Under the pieces are notes generated by a model. That model saw nothing but the letters and a program-made list of their open reading frames with translations. It did no database searches and had not been told where the DNA came from. Shown here one piece after another: positions 50,027 to 61,065 of a DNA stretch of 64,000 bases. Origin of the DNA: Hylemonella sp. (GTDB taxonomy: Bacteria; Pseudomonadota; Gammaproteobacteria; Burkholderiales; Burkholderiaceae_C). The position numbers and the translations under genes are program-made. Position 1 is the stretch's first letter; each line of letters opens with the position of its first letter. The stretch lies in contig NZ_JAPZSV010000010.1 in NCBI RefSeq assembly GCF_027532185.1, positions 62,001 to 126,000 on the forward strand, read 5' to 3'.

Positions 50027-50275
50027 TCAGGACTTGGGCTTGGCTTCGACGTCGATGGTGTTCTTGTCGGCGGCCGGCGCAGCAGCGGCATTGGCGACCT
50101 GCTGGGGGGGTGCGGCCGCCTTGTCTTCGCTGGCGGAACCGTCCTTCATGCCGTCCTTGAAGCCCTTGACGGCGCCACCCAGGTCGCTGCCCAGGTTCTT
50201 GAGCTTCTTGGTGCCGAACACCATGACCACGATCAGCAGCACGATCAGCCAGTGCCAGATGGAAAAGGTACCCAT
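50027..50275 (-). CDS. tatA: Sec-independent translocase subunit TatA
   Basis: Pore-forming subunit of the twin-arginine pathway. The 82 residues open [20 protein letters not shown] with the [14 protein letters not shown] hinge and an amphipathic helix, then a short, acidic, A/P-rich tail. First gene of tatABC; it follows hinT after 66 bp, a gap with no clear terminator or promoter. Confidence 0.96.
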   Translation of the reverse strand: MGTFSIWHWLIVLLIVVMVFGTKKLKNLGSDLGGAVKGFKDGMKDGSASEDKAAAPPQQVANAAAAPAADKNTIDVEAKPKS

Positions 50276-50341
50276 GTTTCTCTCCTAAGGAATGGTGGAT
50301 TTTAATCCCCGCGCCGCCGACCAGACGGCGCCACGGGAAAT

Positions 50342-50713
50342 TCAGCCCTTGAGCCAGGGGCGGGGGCCGCCGATCACATGGATGTGCAGGTGGTGGACTT
50401 CCTGGCCGCCGTCGCCCCCCGTGTTGCAGACAATGCGAAATCCCCCCTCCGGGTAGGGCCTGCAGCCTTCCTGGGCCGCCAGCTTGGGCGCCAGGGCCAT
50501 CATGTGCCCCAGCAGGGCGGCATGCTCCGGACCCACCTGGGCCATGGACGGGATATGCCGCCTGGGGATGAGCAGGAAATGCACCGGCGCCCAGGGGTTG
50601 ATGTCGTGGAAGGCATAGACCTGCTCGTCCTCGTAGACCTTCTTCGAGGGGATTTTCCCGGCCGCGATCTTGCAGAAGATGCAGTTGGGGTCGCTGTGTG
50701 TCACGTCCGTCAT
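50342..50713 (-). CDS. hinT: HIT-family purine nucleoside phosphoramidase (HinT-like)
   Basis: Small HIT-fold hydrolase of 123 residues acting on nucleoside phosphoramidates. The diagnostic text CIFCKIAAGKIPSKKVYED and the histidine triad HHLHIHVIGG are both present. It commonly sits between his and tat genes in betaproteobacteria. Its start overlaps the end of the membrane-protein gene by 4 bp. Confidence 0.95.
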   Translation of the reverse strand: MTDVTHSDPNCIFCKIAAGKIPSKKVYEDEQVYAFHDINPWAPVHFLLIPRRHIPSMAQVGPEHAALLGHMMALAPKLAAQEGCRPYPEGGFRIVCNTGGDGGQEVHHLHIHVIGGPRPWLKG

Positions 50714-51087
50714 TGCGCAAACTCCATGGGCTGACGCTGGTTCATGGCCGCCATGCCCCGCACGATGCGGTAGAGGAACCAGACCGAAATGCAGAGCCAG
50801 GCCAGCCAGCCCGGCAGCACGAAAAGTAGCCAGAGCGGGGCCGTCACAAGGTAGAGCGCCCCGGCGATCAGAACCGTACGGATGCGCCAGCGGAAATGCG
50901 AAGCCTGCCAGGTGCCGGCCGCAGCCGGTCGCTGGATGGCGTCGATGACGAGCGCCACGATCAGCAGCAAGGGACTGACCTGCCCACCGGGGATCAATGC
51001 CGCCACGGCCACGATCAGGTGCAGCACATAGCTGACCGTGCCCCAGACCGTCAAGCTGTGCAGACGCTCGTCCTGCGCCACGGTCAC
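50710..51087 (-). CDS. Small multi-spanning membrane protein in the his-tat run
   Basis: Protein of 125 residues with about three to four hydrophobic segments ([59 protein letters not shown]). The pattern resembles DUF4870-like or related short membrane families, but I cannot assign it firmly. It overlaps hisE and hinT by 4 bp each, so it is translated as part of the his transcript. Function unknown. Confidence 0.8.
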   Translation of the reverse strand: MTVAQDERLHSLTVWGTVSYVLHLIVAVAALIPGGQVSPLLLIVALVIDAIQRPAAAGTWQASHFRWRIRTVLIAGALYLVTAPLWLLFVLPGWLAWLCISVWFLYRIVRGMAAMNQRQPMEFAQ

Positions 51088-51464
51088 GATGCGCCGCCCT
51101 CGCGCGCCAGCGCCTTGCGCAACGCCTTTTCCTCGATGCCGCTGGTGCCCTCGCGGCGCTCCAACTCGGCGATCACATCGGCCGGCTTCAGGCCGTAGTG
51201 CGCGAGCGCGATCATGCAGTGGAACCAGAGATCGGCCACCTCGCCCACGATCTTGCTGCGTTCGCCGCCGTGGTCGGCATCCTTGGCGGCCATGACCACC
51301 TCGGTCGCCTCCTCGCCCACCTTCTTGAGAAAGGCATCAGGTCCTTTGTGCAGGAGGCGAGCGACATAGCTTTTCTCGGGGTCGCCGCCACGCGCGGGCA
51401 GGCGGCTTTCGATCACGGCCGCGAGGCGGGCCAGTGCGTCAGCAGAATTCACGGGCTCGGCCAT
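51084..51464 (-). CDS. hisE: Phosphoribosyl-ATP pyrophosphatase
   Basis: Second-step enzyme of histidine synthesis, removing pyrophosphate from PR-ATP. A stand-alone HisE of 126 residues with the all-alpha MazG-like text [21 protein letters not shown] and [20 protein letters not shown]. The start was set at MAEPVNS, 3 codons after an alternative GTG. It lies 5 bp after hisI. Confidence 0.95.
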   Translation of the reverse strand: MAEPVNSADALARLAAVIESRLPARGGDPEKSYVARLLHKGPDAFLKKVGEEATEVVMAAKDADHGGERSKIVGEVADLWFHCMIALAHYGLKPADVIAELERREGTSGIEEKALRKALAREGGAS

Positions 51465-51469
51465 GCTTT

Positions 51470-51859
51470 TCACTTGTAGATGGTTTCAGGGTCCTTGAGC
51501 ACGGGGTCGACCGCCGTCCACACGCCGTCGCGCAGCACGCTGAAGAAGCAGCTGTGGCGACCCGTATGGCAGGCGATACCGGGCTCGTGGCCGAGCTGGG
51601 TAACGGTGAGCAACACCACATCGTTGTCGCAGTCCAACCGAATCTCGTGCACCGTCTGCACATGGCCCGACTCCTCGCCCTTGAACCACAGCTTGCCGCG
51701 GGAGCGGCTGTAGTAGACCGCACGGCCGAGCTCGGCCGTCTTCTGCAGGGCCTCGCGGTTCATCCAGGCGAACATCAGCACGTCCTTGCTGCCTTGTTCC
51801 TGGGCGATGACCGGCACCAGGCCCTGGGCATCCCATTTCACATCGTCGAGCCAGTTCAT
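51470..51859 (-). CDS. hisI: Phosphoribosyl-AMP cyclohydrolase
   Basis: Third-step enzyme of histidine synthesis, opening the purine ring of PR-AMP in a zinc- and magnesium-dependent reaction. The 129 residues have the metal motifs [23 protein letters not shown] and the text [17 protein letters not shown]. It is separate from hisE, as is common in betaproteobacteria. It starts at MNWLDDV, 20 bp after hisF. Confidence 0.96.
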   Translation of the reverse strand: MNWLDDVKWDAQGLVPVIAQEQGSKDVLMFAWMNREALQKTAELGRAVYYSRSRGKLWFKGEESGHVQTVHEIRLDCDNDVVLLTVTQLGHEPGIACHTGRHSCFFSVLRDGVWTAVDPVLKDPETIYK

Positions 51860-51879
51860 GCAGCGATTGTCCCGCGAAT

Positions 51880-52668
<789 letters not shown>

Positions 52669-52685
52669 GGCGTGGATTGTAGGTC

Positions 52686-53534
52686 TCAGCGCGCGGTCAG
52701 GCGCTGCCAGCCCGACCACGCACCGCCGGCCGGCACTTGAATAGGCGCCAGCACCTGGGCTGCCTCGACGCAGAGCATGCGCAAGTGGCCATCGGCCGGC
52801 ATATCGGCCAAGGTGGCGCACAGGGCCGCGCCCGGGTTCCAGACCACGGTCTGGCCCCAGGATGGGCTTTGCGCGATCTCCAGCGCCTGCCCTCGCTCGC
52901 GCAGGAGCAAAGGCCGCGGGGCGGCGGTGTAGACCCGGTCGAATTCACCGTCGAAACGCAGGGTTCCGGACGCCTGACCATGGTAGTCGCGCACCGCATC
53001 CCATTCGGCCTGGCCCTGCAGGCCCTCCAGCATGGCCTGACCTATGTCGTCCACGGCCAGATAACTGTGCAGCGCACCACTGAACGCCAGCGGCCGGGTG
53101 TCGGTGTTGCGCACGCTCAGCGTGATCTGCAGGCTGCCCGGGCTCAGATCCAGACGCAGGCGCGCCTCGAAAGCCTGCGGCCAATGGGCACGTGTGGCCT
53201 CGCTGTCCCGCAGGCACAGGGTGAGGCTCGCCGACTCGGCAGAGCACACAGGCGGGCCATCCATCTCCCAGGGCAGATTGCGCGCGAAGCCGTGCTTGGG
53301 CAGCGGACCGCGCTGGTTGAACTGGGGAAAGCAGACGGGCACGCCGCCGCGGATGGCGGACTGGCAGTCGAATCGGGCCCGGGGGCTCAGGAAGAAGCGT
53401 TCTCGGCCGCCCGTAACCCAGGACACGGTGTGTGCGCCATGTTGCAGCACGCGCACCTGATCGCCCTGGGGCAGGCGCAGCACATGGGACGGCAGACCAT
53501 GGAACAGCGCTCGGCTGTCCACCGCCTCAGCCAT
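52686..53534 (-). CDS. D-hexose-6-phosphate mutarotase-like protein (YeaD type)
   Basis: Aldose-1-epimerase fold protein of 282 residues resembling YeaD, glucose-6-phosphate 1-epimerase. Conserved text includes [11 protein letters not shown], the HGFARN histidine motif, and the C-terminal VVWNPG region. It is inserted between hisA and hisF and overlaps the end of hisA by 8 bp, so it is translated with the his genes although it has no known role in histidine synthesis. The epimerase function is inferred from family. Confidence 0.9.
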   Translation of the reverse strand: MAEAVDSRALFHGLPSHVLRLPQGDQVRVLQHGAHTVSWVTGGRERFFLSPRARFDCQSAIRGGVPVCFPQFNQRGPLPKHGFARNLPWEMDGPPVCSAESASLTLCLRDSEATRAHWPQAFEARLRLDLSPGSLQITLSVRNTDTRPLAFSGALHSYLAVDDIGQAMLEGLQGQAEWDAVRDYHGQASGTLRFDGEFDRVYTAAPRPLLLRERGQALEIAQSPSWGQTVVWNPGAALCATLADMPADGHLRMLCVEAAQVLAPIQVPAGGAWSGWQRLTAR

Positions 53535-54267
53535 TGAGTTCGTCGGCGCGGATCTGGGCGGCTTCGAAATCAAGGTCGCCGGTGTAGATGGCGCGACCGC
53601 AGATCACGCCCTCGACACCCTCGCCCTCGACCGCGCACAGGGCCTCGATGTCGGCCATATTGCTCAGGCCGCCCGAGGCGATGACGGGAATGGTCAGGGC
53701 CTGGGCCAGCTTGACCGTCGCCTCGATGTTGATGCCCGAGAGCATGCCGTCGCGGCCGATGTCGGTGTAGATGATGGACTCGACCCCGTAGTCCTGGAAC
53801 TTCTTGCCCAGGTCCACAACCTCGTGTCGGGTGAGCTTGCTCCACCCATCCGTGGCGACCTTGCCGTCCTTGGCGTCCAGGCCCACGATGATGTGGCCGC
53901 CAAAGGCTGTGCAGGCGTCCTGCAGAAAGCCCGGGTTCTTGACCGCTGCAGTGCCGATGATGACGTAGCGCAGGCCGGCGTCCAGATAGCGCTCGATGGT
54001 GTCCAGGTCACGGATGCCGCCGCCGAGCTGCACGTCGATCTCACTGCCCACTTCCTTGAGGATGCTACGGATGGCCTGCTCGTTCTTGGGGTGTCCCGCA
54101 AAGGCGCCGTTGAGATCCACGAGGTGCAGGCGGCGCGCACCCTTGTCCACCCACTTGCGGGCCATCTGGGCCGGGTCCTCGCCGAAGGTGGTGGACTGGT
54201 CCATATCGCCCTGCTTGAGGCGCACACAGTGACCGTCTTTCAGATCAATCGCAGGAATGAGAAGCAT
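53527..54267 (-). CDS. hisA: ProFAR isomerase
   Basis: Isomerase of histidine synthesis converting ProFAR to PRFAR. The (beta-alpha)8-barrel protein of 246 residues has the catalytic aspartates in [15 protein letters not shown] and [16 protein letters not shown], with [10 protein letters not shown] and VIASGGLSN. It follows hisH after 33 bp and its 3' end overlaps the mutarotase start by 8 bp. Confidence 0.97.
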   Translation of the reverse strand: MLLIPAIDLKDGHCVRLKQGDMDQSTTFGEDPAQMARKWVDKGARRLHLVDLNGAFAGHPKNEQAIRSILKEVGSEIDVQLGGGIRDLDTIERYLDAGLRYVIIGTAAVKNPGFLQDACTAFGGHIIVGLDAKDGKVATDGWSKLTRHEVVDLGKKFQDYGVESIIYTDIGRDGMLSGINIEATVKLAQALTIPVIASGGLSNMADIEALCAVEGEGVEGVICGRAIYTGDLDFEAAQIRADELNG

Positions 54268-54300
54268 GATGCGGGAACGCGTTCAGTCCGAGCCGAAAGG

Positions 54301-54978
54301 TCAGGGATTCCAGTGGAGGAAGTTGCGGTAGAGAGCCAGGCCGTGGGCAGCACTTTTCTCTGGGTGGAATTGTGTCGCGAAAATATTATCTCGTGCAATG
54401 GCTGCCGTGAAGCGGGCCCCATAATCGGCCTCGCCCGCGCTGTGGCGTGCATCCGACGGTCGCGCATAGTAGCTGTGCACGAAATAGAAGTAGCTGCCAT
54501 CGGGCACACCAGCCCAGACCGGGTGGCGTCCGGCGCCATGGTCCATCTGCTGCACGCGATTCCAGCCCATCTGTGGCACCTTGTAGCGGCTGCCGTCCGC
54601 CTGGGTGCGTCCCGCGAGATCGAACTTGATCACCTGCCCCGGGATCAGCCCCAGGCCCGGCGTGTCGCCCTCGGCGCTGTGGTCCAGCATCATCTGCATG
54701 CCCACGCAGACACCGAACAGGGGCTTGCTGGCCGCCGCTTCGAGCACGGCCTCCTGCATGCCCGAATCACGCAGCTCGCGCATGCAATCGGGCATGGCGC
54801 CCTGGCCCGGCAGCACCACACGGGCTGCGGCGCGCACCTCTTCGGGGCGCTGGGTGATGAGCACATGCCAGCCACTGCCCGCAGCAGCAGCCTGCACGGC
54901 CTGCGAGACCGAGCGCAGATTGCCCATACCGTAGTCGACGACGGCAACCGTCCGGGCCGGAAGTCCAGCAGTGGTCAT
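54301..54978 (-). CDS. hisH: Imidazole glycerol phosphate synthase glutamine amidotransferase subunit
   Basis: Glutaminase half of IGP synthase, feeding ammonia to HisF. The 225 residues are a class I amidotransferase with the nucleophile in [10 protein letters not shown], and H and E of the triad in TQFHPEKS; the N-terminus [14 protein letters not shown] is typical. It lies 4 bp after hisB. Confidence 0.97.
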   Translation of the reverse strand: MTTAGLPARTVAVVDYGMGNLRSVSQAVQAAAAGSGWHVLITQRPEEVRAAARVVLPGQGAMPDCMRELRDSGMQEAVLEAAASKPLFGVCVGMQMMLDHSAEGDTPGLGLIPGQVIKFDLAGRTQADGSRYKVPQMGWNRVQQMDHGAGRHPVWAGVPDGSYFYFVHSYYARPSDARHSAGEADYGARFTAAIARDNIFATQFHPEKSAAHGLALYRNFLHWNP

Positions 54979-54982
54979 GGGC

Positions 54983-55579
54983 TTAGAGCGAACCTTTGGT
55001 CGAGGGAATCACCCCAATGGAGCGCGGGTCGATCTCCAGCGCAGCGCGCAGGGCGCGGCCAAAGGCCTTGAACACGGTCTCGGCCTGGTGATGCGCGTTC
55101 TCGCCCTTGAGGTTGTCGATGTGCAGGGTAACGAAGGCGTGATTCACGAAGCCCTGGAAGAACTCGTAGGTCAACTGGGTGTCGAAGGCGCCGATCATGC
55201 CGCTCTTGAACGGCACGTGCATGTCCAGCCCCGGACGACCCGAGAAATCGACCACCACGCGCGACAGCGCCTCATCGAGCGGCACATAGGCGTGGCCATA
55301 GCGGCGTATGCCCTTCTTGTCGCCCACGGCCTTGGCCACGGCCTGGCCCAGGGTGATGCCCACGTCTTCCACCGTGTGGTGGCCGTCGATGTGCAGATCG
55401 CCCTTGGCCTGAATGTCCAGGTCGATCAGGCCATGACGCGCGATCTGGTCCAGCATGTGGTCGAAGAAGCCGATGCCGGTGGACAGGCGCGAGACGCCCG
55501 TGCCGTCGAGGTTGACTTTGATCGTGATCTGGGTCTCGGCAGTGTTGCGAGAGACTTCGGCGGTGCGTGCAGTGCTCAT
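54983..55579 (-). CDS. hisB: Imidazoleglycerol-phosphate dehydratase
   Basis: Dehydratase step of histidine synthesis. The 198-residue protein is the single-function form, without the histidinol-phosphatase half found in E. coli HisB; a separate phosphatase must be encoded elsewhere. Metal-binding motifs are [19 protein letters not shown] and NAHHQAE. The start overlaps hisC by 4 bp. Confidence 0.97.
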   Translation of the reverse strand: MSTARTAEVSRNTAETQITIKVNLDGTGVSRLSTGIGFFDHMLDQIARHGLIDLDIQAKGDLHIDGHHTVEDVGITLGQAVAKAVGDKKGIRRYGHAYVPLDEALSRVVVDFSGRPGLDMHVPFKSGMIGAFDTQLTYEFFQGFVNHAFVTLHIDNLKGENAHHQAETVFKAFGRALRAALEIDPRSIGVIPSTKGSL

Positions 55580-56673
55580 AAGGATTCTTTCAAGGCGGCC
55601 AGCATGAGCTGGTTTTCCTGCGGGGTACCCACGGTCAGGCGCAGGCAGTTGGCCAGCAGCGGATGCAGTTTGGACACATTCTTGACCAAGACCTTGCGCG
55701 CCTTCATGCCCTCGAAGGTTTTCCCAGCGTCCGCCACGCGTATCAGGATCATGTTGGCGTCGCTGTTCCAGACCCGGACCTCGGGCAGCGCCTTCAGCGC
55801 TTCCAAAAGCATAGCACGCTGGACCTGAATCTCTGCGGCCTGGGCAGCAAAGACGTCGGCGTGTTCGAGCGCGAACAACGCGCACTCGTAGTTCAGCACG
55901 CTGACGTTGTAGGGCGGGCGCACCTTGTCCACCTCGGCGATCAGCTCGGCCGGGCCCATCATGTAGCCTAGCCGCACACCCGCCAGACCGAACTTGGACA
56001 GCGTGCGCATCAGCAGTACGTGGCGGTTGGCAGCGGGGTTGGCGCGGATGCGGTCTATCCAGCTGCGCGAGGCAAAGGGCTGGTAGGCCTCGTCCATCAC
56101 GACCAGGCCGCCCTGCTCGCCCACGGCGGCAATGATCTTCTCGATCGCCGTGTCATTCCAGAGATTGGCTGTGGGGTTGTTCGGGTAGGCGATATAGGTG
56201 ATCGTGGGCTTGTGCCGCGCGATCGCACCCAGCATGGCGGTGACGTCGAGCTCGAACTCGGCCGTCAGGGGCACACCATGGAAGGCCAGGCCCTGGAGCT
56301 GCGCGCTCATGGCGTACATCACAAATCCGGGCACAGGCGCCAGGATGGAAGCGCCGGGCACATCGCAGGCCATGGCCAGCAGGGAGATCAGCTCGTCGGA
56401 GCCGTTACCGAGCATCAAGGCGTAGCCCTCGGGCATGCCCGCATAGGCTGCCAGCGCGGCACGCAGATCTTCCACACGGCCATCGGGATAGCGGTTCAGG
56501 GCCAGACGGCCCAGGCGCTGGCCCAGCGCAGCCTGCAGCTCAGACGGCAGGCTGTAGGGGTTCTCCATGGCATCGAGCTTGACCATGCCGGCCGATGCCT
56601 GCACGGCGTAGGCCGACATACCCTGGACGTCCTGGCGGATCAGGCCTTTGAGCCTGGGATCGAGTGCGGTCAT
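55576..56673 (-). CDS. hisC: Histidinol-phosphate aminotransferase
   Basis: PLP-dependent class I/II aminotransferase that makes histidinol phosphate. The 365 residues contain [31 protein letters not shown] with the PLP aspartate, and the PLP lysine in [15 protein letters not shown]. The start was set at MTALDPR. It overlaps hisD and hisB by 4 bp. Confidence 0.96.
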   Translation of the reverse strand: MTALDPRLKGLIRQDVQGMSAYAVQASAGMVKLDAMENPYSLPSELQAALGQRLGRLALNRYPDGRVEDLRAALAAYAGMPEGYALMLGNGSDELISLLAMACDVPGASILAPVPGFVMYAMSAQLQGLAFHGVPLTAEFELDVTAMLGAIARHKPTITYIAYPNNPTANLWNDTAIEKIIAAVGEQGGLVVMDEAYQPFASRSWIDRIRANPAANRHVLLMRTLSKFGLAGVRLGYMMGPAELIAEVDKVRPPYNVSVLNYECALFALEHADVFAAQAAEIQVQRAMLLEALKALPEVRVWNSDANMILIRVADAGKTFEGMKARKVLVKNVSKLHPLLANCLRLTVGTPQENQLMLAALKESL

Positions 56674-58046
56674 AGCTTGCGGTTTTTCAGGCGCATCTCG
56701 GCGGCGCGCGCATGGGCCTGCAGGCCCTCGCCATGGGCCAGCACGGAGGCAATCCGCCCCAGGGTCTGGGCGCCGGCCTCGCTGACCTCGATCAGGCTGC
56801 TGCGCTTCTGGAAGTCGTACACGCCCAGCGGCGAGGAGAAACGCGCCGTGCCCGAAGTGGGCAACACGTGGTTGGGGCCGGCGCAGTAGTCGCCCAGCGA
56901 TTCGCTGGTGTAGGCACCCAGGAAGATGGCGCCGGCGTGCTTGAGCAGCGGCTCCCACCGCTGCGGATCACGGCTCGACACCTCCAGGTGCTCGGGCGCG
57001 ATGCGGTTGCTGATGGCGCAGGCCTCTTCCATGCTGCGGGTGTGGATCAGCGCGCCACGGCCCGTGAGCGACTTGGCGATGATCTCGGCCCGCGGCATCT
57101 CGTTCAACAAGCGATCGATCTCGCGCTGCACGGCGTCGATATAGGCGGCATCGGGGCAGAGCAGGATGCTCTGCGCGAGCTCGTCGTGTTCGGCCTGGCT
57201 GAACAGGTCCATGGCCACCCAGTCGGCCGGCGTGCTGCCATCGGCCAACACCAGGATCTCACTCGGGCCGGCAATCATGTCGATGCCGACCTTGCCAAAC
57301 ACGTGCTTCTTGGCGCTGGCCACATAGGCATTGCCGGGGCCCGTGATCTTGTCGACGCCAGGCACGGTGGCTGTGCCGTAAGCCAGAGCCGCTACGGCCT
57401 GGGCACCGCCGATGGTAAAGGCGCGCGTCACGCCAGCCACGTAGGCAGCAGCGAGTACAAGTTCATTGCGTTCCCCGCGCGTGGCCGTGGCCGCACCGCT
57501 GCCGCCGGTAGCCACGCTGCCACGGACAGGCGTGGGCACGACCATGATGATCTCGGAAACACCGGCCACATGTGCTGGCACCGCATTCATGATGAGGCTA
57601 GAGGGATAGGCCGCTTTGCCGCCCGGCACATAGATGCCCACGCGATCCAGCGGCGTGACCTTCTGGCCCAGCAGGGTGCCGTCGGCGTCGCGGTAACTCC
57701 AGCTCTCACCACTCGCGCGCTTCTGCGCTTCGTGATAGCTGCGTACGCGCTGCGCGGCGGCCTGCAGGGCCTCGCGCTGCGCTTGCGGCAGGCCATCGAA
57801 TGCTTGTTTGAAGTCGGCCTGCGTCAGCTCCAGTTCAGCCATGGAAGCCGCCTGCACGCCGTCGAAGCGCGCGGTGTACTCCAGCACCGCCGCGTCGCCA
57901 CGCTGCTGCACATCGGCCAGTATTTCGGCCACGCGCTGCTCGATGGCGGCATCGGTCTCACCCGACCAGTGCAGCCGCTCCTTGAAGCGCGCTTCGAAAT
58001 CGGTTTGCGCGGTCGACAGGCGCAGGGGCGCAGCCTTGAAGCTCAT
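56670..58046 (-). CDS. hisD: Histidinol dehydrogenase
   Basis: Zinc enzyme performing the last two oxidations from histidinol to histidine. The 458-residue protein includes [58 protein letters not shown] and the C-terminal APEHLEV, all standard family blocks. It overlaps hisG and hisC by 4 bp. Confidence 0.97.
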   Translation of the reverse strand: MSFKAAPLRLSTAQTDFEARFKERLHWSGETDAAIEQRVAEILADVQQRGDAAVLEYTARFDGVQAASMAELELTQADFKQAFDGLPQAQREALQAAAQRVRSYHEAQKRASGESWSYRDADGTLLGQKVTPLDRVGIYVPGGKAAYPSSLIMNAVPAHVAGVSEIIMVVPTPVRGSVATGGSGAATATRGERNELVLAAAYVAGVTRAFTIGGAQAVAALAYGTATVPGVDKITGPGNAYVASAKKHVFGKVGIDMIAGPSEILVLADGSTPADWVAMDLFSQAEHDELAQSILLCPDAAYIDAVQREIDRLLNEMPRAEIIAKSLTGRGALIHTRSMEEACAISNRIAPEHLEVSSRDPQRWEPLLKHAGAIFLGAYTSESLGDYCAGPNHVLPTSGTARFSSPLGVYDFQKRSSLIEVSEAGAQTLGRIASVLAHGEGLQAHARAAEMRLKNRKL

Positions 58047-58687
58047 GCCGTGGCCTCCAGAGCCTTACCGAAGGCGTCGATGATCTGGCGCATGGGTTCG
58101 CGCTTGAGCTTGAGCGCGGCCTGGTTGACAACCAAGCGCGAGGAGATGTCCATGATGCGCTCGACCTCGACCAGCTGGTTGGCCTTGAGCGTATTGCCCG
58201 TGGAGACCAGGTCCACGATGGCGTCGGCCAGCCCGGTCAGCGGGGCCAGCTCCATGCTGCCGTAAAGCTTGATCAGGTCCACGTGCACGCCTTTGGCGGC
58301 GAAAAAATCACGCGCGATCGCCACGTACTTGGTGGCCACGCGCAGGCGCGCGCCCTGGCGTACGGCGGCGGCATAGTCGTAGCCTTCGCGCACAGCCACA
58401 CTGACGCGACACTTGGCTATTCTCAGGTCCAGCGGCTGGTACAGGCCCTCATTGCCATGCTCGATCAATGTGTCCAGACCGGTGATGCCCAAGTCGGCAC
58501 CGCCATACTGCACATAAGTGGGCACATCGGTGGCGCGCACAAGCACCACCCTTACATCGGGCTGGTTGGTGGCCAGGATGAGCTTGCGGGTCTTCTCGGG
58601 ATCGTCCAGCACCTCGATACCGGCCGCCTGGAGCAGGGGCAGGGTCTCGTCGAAGATGCGGCCTTTGGAAAGAGCGAGGGTGATCAT
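58043..58687 (-). CDS. hisG: ATP phosphoribosyltransferase, short form
   Basis: First, rate-setting enzyme of histidine synthesis. At 214 residues it is the short HisG_S form, which lacks the C-terminal histidine-binding domain and normally needs the HisZ regulatory subunit; hisZ is not in this window. Text such as [28 protein letters not shown] and [17 protein letters not shown] is diagnostic. It begins the his run 104 bp after murA. Confidence 0.96.
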   Translation of the reverse strand: MITLALSKGRIFDETLPLLQAAGIEVLDDPEKTRKLILATNQPDVRVVLVRATDVPTYVQYGGADLGITGLDTLIEHGNEGLYQPLDLRIAKCRVSVAVREGYDYAAAVRQGARLRVATKYVAIARDFFAAKGVHVDLIKLYGSMELAPLTGLADAIVDLVSTGNTLKANQLVEVERIMDISSRLVVNQAALKLKREPMRQIIDAFGKALEATA

Positions 58688-58717
58688 GGCGGGCTTTCAG
58701 GGCCTCGATTTTCTCAT

Positions 58718-58737
58718 GCCGGACGCCCATGTCCGGC
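58718..58737. promoter_or_regulatory. Short hairpin between murA and hisG
   Basis: GCCGGAC pairs with GTCCGGC around a 6-base loop, 30 bp before hisG. No T-run follows on the minus strand, so it is not a convincing terminator; attenuation of the his operon is possible but no histidine-rich leader peptide was seen in the gap. Confidence 0.3.
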
Positions 58738-58791
58738 CCTGGGGAAGCAAAAGCCCCGCAGCCCATTCCGCACGGGACCGGCCGACAGGAC

Positions 58792-60057
58792 TTATTTGAT
58801 GCGCTCGATGTCCGCCCCGATGGCCGCCAGCTTGGCCTCCATGCGGTCGTAGCCCCTATCGAGGTGATAGATGCGGTCCACCACGGTCTCGCCCTGGGCC
58901 ACGAGGCCGGCGATGACCAGGCTGGCCGAGGCCCGCAGGTCCGTGGCCATGACGGTCGCCCCCGAGAGCTGCTCCACGCCCTCGACCACGGCCACCTTGC
59001 CATCGATCTGGATCTTCGCCCCGAGGCGTACCAGTTCGTTGACGTGCATGTAGCGGTTCTCGAAGATGGTCTCGGTCACCTTGGCCGTGCCTTGGGCGAT
59101 GCAGTTGAGCGCCATGAACTGGGCCTGCATGTCGGTGGGGAAGCCCGGGTATTCGGTGGTACGGAAGCTCTGCGCCTGCAGACGGCCTTGGGACTGCACA
59201 CGGATGCCGTCGGGCAAGGCCGTCACCGTCGCGCCGGCCGCGACCAGCTTTTCGATCACCGCGTCCAGGTGGTCGGCGCGGCCATGCTTGAGCGTCACAT
59301 CACCACCCGTCGCCGCCACGGCGCAGAGGAAGGTGCCAGCCTCGATGCGATCGGCCACCACGCGGTGGTCACAACCGTGCAGGGCCTCCACGCCCTGAAT
59401 GCGGATGCGGCTCGTGCCATGGCCCTCGATCTTCGCGCCCATCTGAATGAGCATTTCGGCCAGATCAGGGATCTCGGGCTCCTGCGCAGCGTTTTCCAGG
59501 ATGGTCTCGCCCTCGGCCAGCGTCGCGGCCATGAGCAGGTTCTCGGTGCCCGTCACAGTGACCATGTCGGTTGTGATGCGTGCGCCCTTCAGGCGTTTCT
59601 GACCCTTGGGCAGCTTGGCCAGGATGTAGCCGTGCTCGACCTTGATGTCCGCACCCATGGCCTGCAGGCCCTTGATGTGCTGGTCCACGGGCCGCGAACC
59701 GATGGCACAGCCACCGGGCAAGGACACCGTGGCTTCGCCAAAGCGCGCCAGCAACGGCCCCAGGGCCAGCACCGAGGCGCGCATGGTCTTGACCAGTTCG
59801 TAGGGGGCTTCGGGGCTGCTGAGTTTGGCGGCGTCGATGCGCACCGTGCCGTCCTGGCCCTGCTCCACGGTCACGCCCATGTTGCGGATCAGCTTGAGCA
59901 TGGTGGCCACGTCCTGCAGGCGCGGCACATTGCGCAGCGTGACGGGCTGCTCGCTCAGCAGGGCCGCGCAGAGTTCGGGCAGCGCCGCGTTCTTGGCACC
60001 GGAAACCAGCACCTCGCCGCGCAGCTCGCGCCCGCCACGGATCAGCAGTTTGTCCAT
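58792..60057 (-). CDS. murA: UDP-N-acetylglucosamine 1-carboxyvinyltransferase
   Basis: First committed step of peptidoglycan synthesis; the fosfomycin target. The 421-residue protein is two inverse alpha/beta domains, with [27 protein letters not shown] cut here to its first blocks, [15 protein letters not shown], and the catalytic loop cysteine in [14 protein letters not shown]. Presence of that cysteine predicts fosfomycin sensitivity of the enzyme. It lies 6 bp after the bolA gene. Confidence 0.97.
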   Translation of the reverse strand: MDKLLIRGGRELRGEVLVSGAKNAALPELCAALLSEQPVTLRNVPRLQDVATMLKLIRNMGVTVEQGQDGTVRIDAAKLSSPEAPYELVKTMRASVLALGPLLARFGEATVSLPGGCAIGSRPVDQHIKGLQAMGADIKVEHGYILAKLPKGQKRLKGARITTDMVTVTGTENLLMAATLAEGETILENAAQEPEIPDLAEMLIQMGAKIEGHGTSRIRIQGVEALHGCDHRVVADRIEAGTFLCAVAATGGDVTLKHGRADHLDAVIEKLVAAGATVTALPDGIRVQSQGRLQAQSFRTTEYPGFPTDMQAQFMALNCIAQGTAKVTETIFENRYMHVNELVRLGAKIQIDGKVAVVEGVEQLSGATVMATDLRASASLVIAGLVAQGETVVDRIYHLDRGYDRMEAKLAAIGADIERIK

Positions 60058-60063
60058 CTGTGT

Positions 60064-60306
60064 TTACTTCGCTTGCGCCGCCCACTCAGCCGGCGTGTAG
60101 GTTTTCATGGAGAGGGCGTGCACCTCGTCGGTGTGCATCTTCTGTCCCAGCGTGGCATAGACCCGCTGATGGCGCTGAATGGCGCGCTTGCCCTCGAACT
60201 CAGGTGACACGATGGTCGCATACCAGTGGCGGCCGTCGCCGGTCAGCTCAATGTGGTCGCATGGGAGGCCAGCGGCGATGAGTGCCTGGAGCTGTTCTGC
60301 CGTCAT
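60064..60306 (-). CDS. BolA-family protein (IbaG-like)
   Basis: Small protein of 80 residues of the BolA/IbaG type, which binds [2Fe-2S] with monothiol glutaredoxins. The text DHIELTGDGRHWYATIVSPEFEGKRAIQRHQRVY covers the class II KH-like core; the conserved histidine is kept in HALSMKTYTP. It resembles IbaG by its place directly before murA. GrxD (18124-18444) is a likely partner. Confidence 0.93.
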   Translation of the reverse strand: MTAEQLQALIAAGLPCDHIELTGDGRHWYATIVSPEFEGKRAIQRHQRVYATLGQKMHTDEVHALSMKTYTPAEWAAQAK

Positions 60307-60309
60307 GTC

Positions 60310-61065
60310 TTACCCCCGAATCTTGTAGCCAATACGCAGCAGGCGCACGGCCAGCCCGCCCACGGCCAGCAGGGCCGTGACGACGATCACCAGGCTGAGC
60401 CAGGGCGAGACGTCGCTGACACCGAAGAAGCCGTAGCGGAAACCGTCGATCATGTAGAAAAACGGATTGAGATGACTCACACCCTGCCAGAAGGCCGGCA
60501 GCGAGTGGATGGAATAGAACACACCGCTGAGAAAGGTCATGGGCATGATGAGGAAGTTCTGGAAGGCCGCGAGCTGGTCGAACTTCTCGGCCCACAGCCC
60601 CGCAATCAGGCCCAGCGTACCCAGCAGGGCCGCGCCCAGGATGGCGAACAGCAGCACCCATAGCGGCGAGACCACCGTCAGCTGCGTGAACCACACCGTG
60701 GCCAGCAGCACACCCGAACCCACCACCAGGCCACGCAGTACCGAGGAACCCACGTAGGCGAAGAACCAGGCCCAGTGCGACAGCGGCGTGAGCAGCAGGA
60801 AGACCAGGTTGCCCATGATCTTGCTCTGGATCAGCGAGGAGGAGCTGTTGGCAAAGGCGTTCTGCAGCAAGCTCATCATCACCAGGCCGGGAATCAGGAA
60901 AGCGGTGTAGCTGATGCGGTCATAGACCTTGACGTGGTCTTCGAGCACATGGCCGAAGATCAGCAGGTAGAGCACGGCGGTGAGCACAGGCGCGGCGATG
61001 GTCTGGAAGCTAACCTTCCAGAAGCGCAGCACCTCCTTGTAGAGCAGGGTCTGCCAGCCGTTCAT
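60310..61065 (-). CDS. ABC-2 type exporter permease
   Basis: Membrane subunit of an ABC exporter, 251 residues with six predicted helices and the ABC-2 signature region PMTFLSGVFYSIHSLPAFWQ. The family includes YadH and nodulation-type exporters; the exported molecule is not known. It overlaps its ATPase gene by 4 bp and precedes the bolA gene by 3 bp, so it is part of the mla-to-murA run. Confidence 0.92.
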   Translation of the reverse strand: MNGWQTLLYKEVLRFWKVSFQTIAAPVLTAVLYLLIFGHVLEDHVKVYDRISYTAFLIPGLVMMSLLQNAFANSSSSLIQSKIMGNLVFLLLTPLSHWAWFFAYVGSSVLRGLVVGSGVLLATVWFTQLTVVSPLWVLLFAILGAALLGTLGLIAGLWAEKFDQLAAFQNFLIMPMTFLSGVFYSIHSLPAFWQGVSHLNPFFYMIDGFRYGFFGVSDVSPWLSLVIVVTALLAVGGLAVRLLRIGYKIRG

